Source of the DNA: Hyphodiscus hymeniophilus | Lineage: Eukaryota; Ascomycota; Leotiomycetes; Helotiales; Hyphodiscaceae | Assembly (NCBI GenBank): GCA_016508695.1 | Contig: VNKQ01000009.1 | Location: 124,001-188,000 of the forward strand | DNA length: 64,000 nt | Reading direction: 5' to 3' | Shown: in pieces, positions 33,831 through 44,590 of the stretch | How the letters are laid out: each line of letters opens with the position of its first letter | How positions within the stretch are numbered: the stretch's first letter is position 1 | Made by a program: the position numbers and the translations under genes | The notes under the pieces: model-generated | What the model saw: the letters and a program-made list of their open reading frames with translations, nothing else | What the model was told of the DNA's origin: nothing | Database searches by the model: none

Positions 33831-36706
33831 ATGGAGGTCCTTATCCAATTGACTGTTTTACAAGCTCTGATAGTCGCCACCTTTGCGGCTTCTGCCCCAC
33901 CGTTTTTGCTGGAAGTCTACTTCAACCCGGCTTTAGCTTCAATGAGCAATACCAGTGTCTCGATATCGACTACGTCGAGCAGCTCTGGTACTGTACAGGT
34001 ACTGGCAAGTCTCACTAGGACCACGCCGAGTATAGCTTCAACAATTACTCCCAGTGTCTCGGTATCGACTACGTCGAACAGCTCTGGCACTGTACAGATA
34101 CTGCCAAGTCTCACTACGACTACGCCGAACACTGTCGGCTCTATCATCACAGGCATTTCATCAGGTGCATTGACAAAGGTTCCGATTATAAGCACTTCTA
34201 TCTCTGCGCCCAGTACAACGATATCTCCTACTACACAAACGAACTCTACCTCCAGCATTGCCAGCAAAGTGCGCACCAGCATGGCTTCAGAAAACGTATT
34301 CCAGCCGATAGCGACCACTTCTCCAGTTTCAGTAAGTGAATCCTTGTCACCAACTTAAAACGTGAGGCACGTTTAATTCTCCTGATGATGAGAGGACTAC
34401 TTGAGTGCTGCGCCTTCTCGGGTATTCACGCCTTCGGAGATTACAGACAAGTTCTTCGCTCATTGCGTTGCTTGTCCCACAGGGGTGGAATATGATAAAA
34501 ATCTTTCCTGACTTCTTGAGTAATAGGTAATTCCTAGTCGACCAGATCATCCAGTTCCCAGATTGGGCATCCAACCACAGACCGCCCCTATTGGAACGAA
34601 CAAGTTCTACGCCAACTTCTTCCTCGGTAGTCAAACTGCTGCAAGTTGGACTCACCCCTACTCAATTTCTTGGTCTAAGGGGGCCGGATCTTCTGGAAGC
34701 TGGGGAATGTCGATTCAGCATATCGATGCTAACCAGAGAGCCTTTGGTCCAACTACAGCTGCAGGCCCTGCGCCGTACTTTATCAATCCCCTCGGCATCC
34801 AGTCCCTAGTCCTTTCAGCTTCTGAGCTTGGCGCTTCCACCAGCGTGTCTATGGATTCCATAACTGCGTTTTCTGCAAATGTCAACTTATTGACAAGTCC
34901 AGGAGCTCAGCCTTCGATTACTTTCCCACTTGTTCAGGGCATGGCTTTCGTCACTGGAATATTCAATGGCGGAACCCCCATTCTCCAAACTGGCGTCTTC
35001 TTCCGTTCTATCGCGAAGGTCACCAGCCCAAAAGCAGGAGTCACGAAGTACACGGTCGTTCTGGAAGATGGGAAAACATGGCTTTTATATGCCTATTCTC
35101 CACAAGGAGCAGGGCTCAACCTCACCGTCGTAAGCAATGGTCTGGCACAAGCGACCTCGACTTTTAGCGGCATCATACAAATCGCTAAGAATCCTGGCGG
35201 AAATGCTGAGGGTTTGTACGATGCTGCATGCGGTGCTTATCCTACAACAGCGACCGTATCTGGAAGTGTGGATGGTGGAACAGGATCATACACACTGTCG
35301 TTTGCTAAAGGTGGCATAACAAACACGACCTTAATGATGTTTGCATTACCTCATCATGTTGAATCTTTCGATCCGAAAACCAAGTCTGTGCTCACAACGG
35401 TCGAGCTAGACACGACAACGAAAGGCGTTGGTACAGCAGTAGTTGCTGATTCGTGGACTCTAAAAGAAGAGCTGCCAACTACTATGGGCTTTGCTCCATG
35501 GTCCTCTTCTACCAATCAAGTTAACTTTTCATCTGCTACGATAGCTCAGCTCTCCACCATTGCAGCAAGCGAAGTCTCACAGAATATGACACAACAGACA
35601 GATCTAAACTCTATGTATTATAGTGGAAAGGTGAGTCTCCGAGGTCCATTTTTCACAGCCTATCTGACATATGAAGGCACTTGCCAAATTCGCTGGCATC
35701 GTCTACACACTCCACGACCTCCTCCACAATCTAGCCCTTGCTGAAGCAGGCCTTGCTAACCTCAAAACTGCATTCGCTCTCTTCACCGCCAACACACAAC
35801 AAATACCTCTGACATACGAGACTGCTTGGGGCGGAATCGTCTCGGAGGGATCCTACACAACCGGTGACTCCGGTGCTGATTTTGGGAATACCTATTACAA
35901 CGATCATCATTTTCATTATGGATACTTCATCTACACCGCTGCTATCATCGGTTATCTGGATCCAACTTGGTTGTTAGAAAACAAAGATTATATCAACTCT
36001 CTCGTCCGAGACATTGCCAATCCCTCAACGGAAGACAACTTCTTTCCAGTTTCCCGGATGTTTGATTGGTATCACGGCCATTCCTGGGCTCATGGATTGT
36101 ACGAAACTTTCGATGGCAAAGATGAGGAGAGTTCATCAGAAGACGCGATGTCTGCGTATGCGATCAAGATGTGGGGTACGTCATTTCAATGCCGTATTAC
36201 TTGGTCAACACTGACAAGATATCGACAGGACGCACGATAGGCGATTCCAACATGGAAGCCCGCGGCAACCTCCAGCTAGCCATCACAGCCCGCTCCCTCC
36301 AATCCTATTCCCTCTACACCAGCAGCAACACGATCGAGCCGAGCAACTTCATCGGCAACAAAGTCTCGGGGATCCTCTTCGAGAACAAAATCGACCACAC
36401 GACGTACTTCGGCTCGAACATCGAGTACATCCAGGGCATCCACATGCTGCCACTCCTCCCCTGCAGCACGCTGACCAGAACAAAGGAGTTCGTGACGGAG
36501 GAGTGGAATACCTTCTTCTCGGATGGGAGAGCGGATGCTGTTTTGGGGGGTGGAAGGGCATCCTGTACGCGAATCTGGCGATCATCGATCCGCGAGCAGC
36601 GTGGGACTTCTTCACTCAGGATGATTTCGACGCGAGCTGGTTGGATGGCGGCGCGAGTCGGACTTGGTATCTGGCGATGGCTGCGGGGCTGGGTGGAGGT
36701 CCTTGA
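33831..36706 (+). CDS. Secreted GH81 endo-1,3-beta-glucanase with a late frameshift
   Basis: Exons are 33831-34331, 34527-35630, 35677-36175 and 36229-36706. The first encodes a signal peptide (MEVLIQLTVLQALIVATFAA) and a Ser/Thr-rich linker with a duplicated 33-residue unit. The GH81 body shows KFYANFFLGSQ, GFAPWSSSTN, the metal/sugar-contact region YNDHHFHYGYF, FDWYHGHSWAHGL, and the acidic catalytic segment DGKDEESSSEDAMSAY. ENKIDHTTYFG and EYIQGIHMLPLLP follow. At the run of six G (36545-36550) the frame breaks. The true C-terminus (GWKGILYANLAIIDP to SRTWYLAMAAGLGG) is in the next frame up to 36706. One missing G explains this; the restored length is about 860 aa. Read as given, the protein would end at 36725 with an unrelated 45-residue tail. 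The enzyme hydrolyses fungal wall glucan in cell separation or acts on host/mycoparasite glucans. Confidence 0.9.
33952..34149 (+). repeat. Two-copy 99-nt tandem repeat in the GH81 linker
   Basis: CCAGTGTCTCG recurs at 33952 and 34051, and the flanking sequence stays similar across each 99-nt unit. In protein it gives two 33-residue Ser/Thr-rich units, each containing SGTVQ(V/I)L and SLT. The period is a multiple of three, so copy-number change keeps the reading frame. Confidence 0.85.
36545..36550 (+). other. Frameshift point in GH81 gene
   Basis: Upstream frame: SDGRADAVLGG. Downstream frame: GWKGILYANLAII. They abut at a run of six G. A seventh G would restore the family sequence through to its normal end. 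Confidence 0.85.
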
Positions 36707-38194
36707 GCATGGAAGGTGGTGGTAGCGGATTGGGACTTGGAAGCGTTGACGTGGGTATGGTGTTCAGGGAATAGAAGGAACGTCCTTCTGGCAAGAACGG
36801 AGGCGTGTACAAATAGTGTTAGTGTCATATAGAAACAGGGACTATACCCAATCTGAAATTGATATTTATCTACAAGTCTAGAAGATGATATTTCTTGTCA
36901 GATACTCATCCCATAGTTGCAATTCATGATATGGGTCACATCCTAATCAGGTACACGACCTTAAAAATTACAATCTGGAGAGGATGAGGGCAGTTAGGTA
37001 GGTCTCGATATGGGAGTACCGACATGGGAGGTGTAGGATGTCAAAGGGGAGACTCGCTTATTTCTTGCCGTCGGGGGTTCTTTCGGGTACCTCGCAGTAT
37101 CACCGTCGCGATCCTTGCCCTTTTTATTTATATCCGACTAACTGCATCTCAACTTTTCGAGATTCGAGAGCTTGGAGAGTGTCTCGGGCAGGGGCTACCT
37201 TATGAGGAAATCCAAAGCGATCGGGTTTAAAGTGAAGAGACGCATAGCTGATGGGATCAGAACTTGGTTCAGTAACTAACTCTGTATGAGAAACGACGAG
37301 GAGAAAGACACTGGTGGACGTGTACTCGATGATGACTGTATCGGAGGATTGTTGGCTGCCAAGAGAGGCTGTGCAAACAACGCAGCGGAACGGCGGGGCA
37401 TCAATGGTCAGTCTCGGTAGATGCATCTCGAGGGATATTGAGGTGTGGAGGCCGTGGAACTTGGAGTGATATTGTAATTCTGTAATTCAAGACGAAATAT
37501 AAACTTATACAATCCTGTTGATCAAGTACTTCAAGTACATCTTCGGAGCTGAAGCACATGCAGTGCAATGCATCCATCAAATGCGGGGTTCAGGGGGAAG
37601 AACTCACATACGACGTTTGCAGCAGAGGAGATGAATAATGCCCGAGAGACTCTCTGGTCCTGTCCTGCTTACCGCCTTGGAGAAGAGAGAAACAGGATTT
37701 ACTGCTCTTTGATGTCGCAGCTGAAAGTACTTAACTGTAATGTTTTTTTCTAAGTAATAAAAGTAATAATAATCAATACCTTTGGTTGATTGATTCTTAT
37801 ATTCTGCAATCCCCCTCCAGTTCCGCTCCTCTCCTCTTTTCAACACTTGGAGTTCCTTGGCATTGTCATCACTGTCACCCAACTGACCACATCCTCTCCG
37901 TCAACCTCCCCGTCAATCCTTTTCTCAACCAAACAACTTCCCATCACCGCATCCTACCGAGTCTGCAACCCTCATTGTTCGAGATCTGGTCGAATCCACC
38001 CGATCCCAACCCTTGGATCACTCAAATCCCGCGCCTTCGAACCATCCATTGTCGTCCTTGGACCCTTCTCCGGCAGCCCATAGTCACACCCTCTACCGAT
38101 TGGGGCGCAGCAGCTTGTTCTGCCCACCAAGCTGCCCTCCAAGCTACAAAATCCCCTCGATCCATAACAACCGACGAACCAAATCACTGCCAAG
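36707..38194. other. Intergenic region GH81 / CAX exchanger
   Basis: About 1.5 kb, mostly GH81 3' flank and the pyrimidine-rich leader of the exchanger (37800-38190). Frames at 37124-37426 and 37786-38205 show no domain and no splice continuity. Confidence 0.5.
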
Positions 38195-40174
38195 ATGGTG
38201 TGTAAGTAACTCATTTCTTTGCAGCACATCACTTTCTCCATCAGTCATCAGCCACTATTGGCGGAGACTGCTATGTCACATCAAGTACCAGGAAAAGTCA
38301 GCTGCCAAAGCATGCTCATATCTGCATCCGGGCATTCCACTCCCTCGACGCACTGTCACAGCCGGCGCCTGTCTTTCCTGGTCCCCGTGTGCTGTCTATT
38401 TCTCCTCTGCCATTGAATGTACTTCTACCAGCTCAACAAGCTTCGGTGTCCACTTCAGCGCTTTGCCCAGCCGTTTAGCCAAGGGCCAAGACACAAACTC
38501 TGGTCTGTTGAGCACGTGGGCTAATTTGTATCTTCGTGATATGTAGCAGGACCTGCGTTTCGAGAGGGACTGAAGAGGGCGAAGTCTGGAAGTATTAGGA
38601 AAGGGAGCAGATCCGACGAGACCACTACATCCAACACTAATATGCCGGCCGACGAGAACACAGGGCTGTTGGGCGCGAATGGAACTGGGAATGGAGGTGT
38701 ACGCAAGAAGAGCACATTCCATGAACTCTTCTTGAATAAGAAGCATACACCGGGCATGGAAAGCGAGAATAAGTTCGTCAAGGTCAACGCACACATTTTC
38801 AACATCACAAAGGTTACCCTCCTCAGCAATTATGTCAACGTTCTCCTGGTCTTTGTGCCATTGGGCATTATCGCGGGCGTAGGCCATTGGAACCCCACGG
38901 TTGTCTTCATTCTGAACTTCTTCGCCATCGTACCACTGGCTGCAGTGCTATCATTTGCGACTGAGGAGATATCTGTGAAGCTGGGTCAGACTATGGGTGG
39001 GCTCTTGAACGCTACGTTTGGCAATGCAGTTGAGCTCATTGTGAGTATTGTCGCATTCTCCGTACGAACTCACTAACCTCTCCTAGGTCAGCATAGTTGC
39101 TTTGAGAAATGGCGAAATCCGAATTGTCCAGTCGAGTATGCTTGGAAGCATCCTGTCGAATATTTTGTTGGTACTTGGATGCTGCTTTATTGCCGGGGGT
39201 ATTAGCAACACCAGAACGGGCACCGCTGCGGGAATTGAACAGCAGTTCAATACTACAGTCGCATCTACTATGTCTTCTTTAATGGTCGTAGCGTCAGCAG
39301 CTCTCATCATCCCAGCCACAGTATGTCACTCCCGTTTTAGCCCCCAATCCTGAACTAACCTCCGCAGCTCTACTCAGTCCTGAAGCCATCGTCCGAGGAC
39401 ACCGACCGCAACATTCTGACCCTCTCTCACGGAACGGCCATCATCCTTCTTATCCTCTACGTCCTCTATCTCTTCTTCCAACTCCGCACACACGCCTGTC
39501 TCTTCGATGCCGAGAGCCAAGCTGAAGAAGACGATGCAGAAGAAGCTGCGATGGGTCCCTGGCCTGCGGCTGGTGTTCTCATTGTCGTTACTATCGCTGT
39601 TGCCATATGCGCTGAGTACTTGGTCGACAGTATTGACTCTCTCGTGGAGACGGCCCACATCTCTAAGACCTTCGTCGGTTTAATTCTCCTCCCAATTGTC
39701 GGAAATGCTGCCGAGCATGTCACAGCCGTGGTGGTGGGTAAGTGTTTCCACTTCTGAATTTACGAATACGATCGTGATACTAATTATCTTTCAGCGATCA
39801 AGGATAAGATGGATCTCGCATTGGGTGTGGCCATCGGATCTTCCATGCAGATTGCACTTCTCGTTACTCCCTTCTTGGTCATTTTGGGATGGATCATTGG
39901 TCAACCAATGACCCTTCATTTCGAGACCTTCGAAACGGTTGTCTTCTTCTTGAGTGTATTGGTTGTTACATATACAATTATGGATGGGAAGAGTAATTAT
40001 CTGGAAGGTTGCATGGTAAGTTCTACTTTGCCTAATACTCTGTCATGCCGCTAATGTTCACAGTTACTCGGTCTTTACATCATCATCGCGCTTGCATTCC
40101 TCGTCTATCCCGATGATGCAACTGAAGCCCCAAAGATGATTGCACACTCTGTTCGGAGTTTAGTTGGTCAATAA
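38195..40174 (+). CDS. vcx1: Vacuolar Ca2+/H+ exchanger (CAX/Vcx1 type)
   Basis: This antiporter uses the vacuolar proton gradient to load Ca2+. My model has exons 38195-38201, 38547-39040, 39087-39320, 39368-39737, 39795-40015 and 40064-40174, about 478 aa. Both alpha-repeat signatures are present: [15 protein letters not shown] with [15 protein letters not shown], and [21 protein letters not shown] with [14 protein letters not shown] Glu/Asp-rich loop ([17 protein letters not shown]) separates the two halves, as in other CAX proteins. Eleven or so hydrophobic segments are visible. The first exon is only seven nt (MV plus one base), joined over a 345-nt intron to a plausible coding stretch with [13 protein letters not shown]. 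The in-frame ATG at 38642 ([11 protein letters not shown]) is the conservative alternative start. All later junctions are consistent. Confidence 0.92.
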
Positions 40175-40528
40175 AAAGCTACGCGTGTGGGCGAGCTCTT
40201 AGCTCTGGCGAATGAAACGAACTGGGATCTTGGTTAAATTGAAAGTGAAAAAACTACCTACATTCCTGTATATAATGGAATAAGTATGAGCTCGGGACCG
40301 GCATATTCTCTCACAGCTTGGTCGAGGTTGGTTGTAAGATAGGAGGGCTTCTTTGTACGCAGATTACATCACTGTAGCGATGAAAAGCGATAATCCGATT
40401 TCCGCACACGTTTCCTTTCTTTCTCTCATCTCATGGAACGACTAATGGGAAATCTCGGTCCTGATCCCCCTCCCTACCCCCTTTCATTTTCCAGAAGCAG
40501 CGGGAGCGCATATTCCCCACATCCTCAA
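40175..40528. other. Spacer between CAX gene and tandem array
   Basis: 354 nt of CAX 3' flank leading into the first element of the repeat array. I see nothing else. Confidence 0.5.
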
Positions 40529-42320
40529 GTGAAGGTAGGAAAACGCCGCACGGGGTTTTGTTGCACGTCGCGTTTTTGAGCGAGGTGGGGATAGCTTCAT
40601 TACCCTTCGAGTTCAACGAATGCCTGGCTTGAAATAGTCATGAAGAAGAATATTCTGAGATTCAGACCAAGTCGTTCACTGTCGAAGTGAGGGTAGAATT
40701 TCTCAGAAAGTCTTGTTGCACGTCGCAGTTTTTGAGCGAGGTGGGAATAGCTTCATTTCCCTTGCCTTCAACTACGTGGTTGGATAGTTCGTGGGAATTG
40801 GGGACAAGAGGAGGAATACTTTGAGAATCAGCCGAAGAGGCTTTTAGTTTTTCACGTCGTTGTAACGTACCTGCTATTCAAGTGAAGCTAGAAGATCTCC
40901 CAAGTCTTGTTGCACGTCGCAGTCTTTGAGTATCTTAGCAATAGCTTCATTTTCTGCTCGAGTTGCGCGATTAGTATTCTTCGTGGGTTCGTGTTCAAGA
41001 GGTGGAATACTTTTGGGAAGAAGATCAATAGATTATATTATCTCGCAACTCTATGACCCTCATTTCAATTATCTCCTACGCTCACCTGCTGTCTGCCTGA
41101 GTGACGGTAGACAGTTTTAGAAGTTCTGTTGCACATCGCATTCTTGGAAGAGCTGGGAATAGCTTCATTTTCCGCTTGAATTACACTATTAATTTTTAAA
41201 GAAAAACTTCCAAATTAGAAGTCAAGAGGTAGAATACTTTGGGAAGTAGGTCAATAGGTCTCTATTATATTGCAACTCTATTAACCTCGTCTCATCAACG
41301 CCTGCGTTCACCTGCTATCTGTCTGAGTAAAGGTAGACAATGTCAAGGGTTTTGTTGCACGTCGTGATTTTGCGGGATTTTGGGATAGCTTCATTTTCCA
41401 CTAGGATTACCTTGTGGAAAATAATATAACTTGGGAGTCAAGAGGTGGGTAAAGTACTTTGAGGAATTAAATATCGCGACTCTATCTACCTTATCTCACT
41501 CATTCGTAACTTCGTAAGTTCACCTGTTATTTAAATGAAGGCAGACAAGATCAAGGGTTTTGTTGCACGTCGCATATTCGAGTGAGTTGAGAATAGCTTC
41601 ATTTGATGATCTGAGTTCAGGTTGGCGATCTTAAGGAGAATCGGCGTCAAGAGGAGAATAACTCTTAAAGACTTGCTAAGCAACTTCACGATAACTGCAC
41701 ATTACCGCCAACTATGTTCCTTCCTCCTCTACTGGCCTCTATCTAAGTGAAGGTAGATATTCCCAAAGTTTTGTTGCACATCACAGTTTTGTAGAGAGTT
41801 GGAATAGGCTTCATTTGTGTCTTATATATAGTAAGTATCAAGTCGACAAGATCAACGATATCTGGCTCAAGAGGAGAACTACTCTCAAAGTCTTGGAGAA
41901 CGACCTGATAATAGGTATCTATACGTCGCCGCCAAGTACGGCACGTTTATCCTTTCACTGTTATATTCGCCTCCATGTAAGTGAAGTGAAGATAGAAGTG
42001 GTCTTCAAGTTTTGTTACATGTCGCACTTCCGTAAACGTTTTATAAATACCAATAACGAGCTTTATTTCTGTCTTTAGATTGCATTTACCAGGGCTGTAA
42101 GATCAACGAGAACTGGCTTCAAGAGAGGGGAATACTTTGAGAGGGTAATTAGGACGCTAAGGTAGTTTCTCTCGCATTAGTCGTTGTGAATAGTCTCGAG
42201 TCAAGAATGCTTTGTTGCACGTCGCACTTTCCGCAACTCTTGGAATAGCTTCATTCAAAATGTAGATTGTACGATTGGTGATGAGATGGGAGTCAAGAGA
42301 AAGATTAGTTCTTCAGCTAA
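40529..42320 (+). repeat. Array of nine diverged ~155-240-nt tandem repeats
   Basis: A core box close to TTGTTGCACGTCGCA starts at 40558, 40713, 40907, 41127, 41352, 41560, 41771, 42012 and 42212, giving spacings of 155, 194, 220, 225, 208, 211, 241 and 200 nt. About 20 nt after each core comes GGGAATAGCTTCATTT (box A end). Next comes a second box near GTCAAGAGGTGGAATACTTT in copies 2-9, for example at 40803, 40993, 41221 and 41437. A third, near ACCTGCTATCTGxCTGAGTG and then AAGGTAGACA, sits just before the next core. Spacers between boxes have diverged almost completely. No long frame crosses the units on either strand. On the minus strand most copies start ATGAAGCTA, but reading frames after it differ between copies, so protein coding is unlikely. 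Function unknown. It could be a decayed satellite, a family of structured RNAs or a protein-binding array. Confidence 0.93.
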
Positions 42321-43038
42321 TGGCTTTGCTGACTGCTCGTTCCTGCAAACCTCCTCACCCCCGAAATGCACCTTTAGTTGAGTGTTTCCAACCGTTGGGA
42401 TGGGAAACGTCTCATATAGTCCTGCTAATAACTTGATAGCTGTTTCTAGATTACTGAGCACGTAATATGTTCACCTTGATGTATTCAATTCATAGATCCC
42501 TCCTGCTATTTTCGTGGCTTGATTCATGTACATCATGTACTTCTACCAAGACATTGAGGTTCATTCGGCGGAGATGTAAGCTTGTGAAAGGCCAACTGAC
42601 GAAGTGGCAGAGGCAGAGCCAGAGCCAGAGTCAAGTCCACAATAGCTTGACTCGATCAAGAGTAGTAAAGTCTTACCATACACAACTTGAGGAGCTCCGT
42701 ATGGAGCTTCTGCAACAAAATAATTGAATTACGGTGTACAAGCTTTCAAGAATGCCAGTTCATCGTCAGTTTTCCACCCGTGATACTTTTACCCGACATC
42801 TGGATGGAGCGTGGGGAGTATCATTCCGGGGCAACCACTCTTAATAAGACTGCGTATTGAATGACCTTAGGCTTGCCCATGGCGGAAGGTTGTTCCTTAT
42901 TTGGCTTGATGCTTGGTACGTGAAAAGATAACGGTTGGCGTAAATGTTCTTTGCAATACCTTCATATGGTTCGTTAAGCAATTGTCAGAGAACGTATAAA
43001 GAATCTTGACTTATGACACTATAGAAAGTTCAAGAAGA
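42321..43038. other. Spacer between tandem array and stn1
   Basis: 718 nt. A small CAGAGC-type microrepeat lies near 42608-42632. I see no further copy of the array box and no gene. Confidence 0.5.
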
Positions 43039-44128
43039 CTATGTACCTAACGTATCATATTTACGAGCAACCCGACGCCGGACCGCTATAGAAGGGTAGT
43101 TAATTTTATTTGTCGGATCCAATCCCTCTGCCTCCTTTTCTTTTCTCTTCTTAAGTTTCTTCAGTTCGTGTCGACGTCTCATTTCTTCCTCCGTCACTGC
43201 TGGTTTTCTATGAGTCTGACCAACGTCACGCGTATAATCCTTCTCCCCACCCTTCCATCCGTCTCTACTCCTGCCATGACCATGATCCCCTCTCTCCCTA
43301 CTTTTCTTCACATCGATCTTCGTCTTCTCCTCAAGTCCCCTACTCTCTTCCTCACTCACAGTCCACGGTCTCGACAAAGTAGTCTGCCGGAACGTATATA
43401 CTTCCTCCCAACATTTGACCTCCGCATCCGTATCTCGAATGATATCAATCTTGATGACATCCACCTGCTTCATATCTCGGAAGGTCGTGATCTGTCCTTT
43501 GATCTTGAGCACGCTACCGATATCCACTTCTTGCCACGGGACGAGGGGGTTCTGTGTACTTGGCTGATCCTTTGCTTTATGATCCTCTCTCTTCTCCACG
43601 TCCTTTGCCCTGAGCTTCTGTGCAGCTTTCCCCTTTACACCTTGCCCACTTTTGGACTCAGCCCTTCCATTCTTCGTATAGTCAACCCGGACCTGGAATT
43701 GATTCCGGTTTTGATCCAGACGGCCCGGCACCGCAGCCGCAGCAGAGGCAGAATGAGGTACAGCGCACACGCACTCGATGCAAGACCCACTGCTATCATC
43801 CACAGTGAGGATCCTCCGCTCCCCGAACTCATCGATCGCGACGACAACCCCGGTCACGCGGACCCATTTTATGGGGTGATTGAGAAGGTGGTAGATTGGC
43901 TTGCCTGAGTAAAGACCGGTCAGCGTCAGCCTCATCGCAATGAGGCAATGACAGGAGAGGCAACAATGGGGAATGGCATGGCTCACCGTTATCGAACATG
44001 CCTAGGTTCCGCAGAGAGTGGATGTCGATTGCGCGGAGAGGCACCCATCGCGATATCGTGGGGGAGAGGGCGTGGTAGGAGACGGGGTAGATTGGTGGAG
44101 GGGCTGGATTGGGGGTGGGTGTTGTCAT
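43039..44128 (-). CDS. stn1: Stn1-like telomere-capping OB-fold protein (CST complex)
   Basis: Two exons, 44128-43987 and 43904-43039, give about 335 aa. The N-terminal OB-fold is recognisable: YHALSPTISRWVPLRAIDIH, then across the intron FDNGKPIYHLLNHPIKWVRVTGVV, then ERRILTVDDSSGSCIECVC, and later DIGSVLKIKGQITTFRDMKQVDV with CWEEVYTFRQTTLSRPW. This order is typical of fungal and RPA2-like Stn1. A Lys/Glu-rich linker interrupts the OB-fold between about residues 130 and 175. The C-terminal 110 residues are very basic and charged and end in ARKYDTLGT. I do not see the winged-helix repeats found in the C-terminus of yeast Stn1. It would protect telomeric 3' overhangs with Ten1 and help fill-in synthesis. 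Its nearness to the repeat array is probably chance. Confidence 0.85.
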
Positions 44129-44590
44129 ATCATGGCATAGTTGTTGCTTGCGATAGATCGATGAATTCGGTGCGACGATGGAGACGCCTGTCGTTGTTTT
44201 GGAGGATGACGCGCAGCATGTCGCGTAGTCACGGGACAGTATCAGCCTCGTTCTACCTTAACTGCTCGGACACTTGATACTTCAAAGTCTTTGAACGAAA
44301 AGCTTCAAGAGTATGCCTTCCACTATAGTGGGCTGGTTTCTGTGTTATTGCTAATGCTGCACATATAAGTGACCGAAGAAGCGTCTTTCACTTTGTTACT
44401 CGTATATGAAGGTTGCGTCTAGACCACGTCTAGTGAGCGCTGAGGCATAAACACACAAGATAAATGAAATCAATAAAACCTGCTCGCATTTGTATCATTG
44501 CTACCCAGACTGATGAACGCCTCTCCCAATATCCACTCATGCCAACTCAAATGAACGCCCTCCGTAATGCAATAATCCCATCGACCATAT
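44129..44590. other. Spacer between stn1 and the J-protein gene
   Basis: 462 nt of stn1 promoter and 3' flank of the next minus-strand gene. I see no feature. Confidence 0.5.

Noticed and set aside
37124..37426. 100-codon minus frame between GH81 and CAX
   Set aside because: No domain, no splice partners, ordinary intergenic composition.
40431..40616. Minus frame of 61 codons over the first array unit as a repeated protein exon
   Set aside because: Other units read the same block in different frames with stops, so conservation is at DNA level, not protein level.
40529..42320. CRISPR-like or transposon interpretation of the repeat array
   Set aside because: Units vary from 155 to 241 nt and are diverged, there are no cas genes, the genome is fungal, and no terminal repeats, target duplications or transposase frame flank the array.
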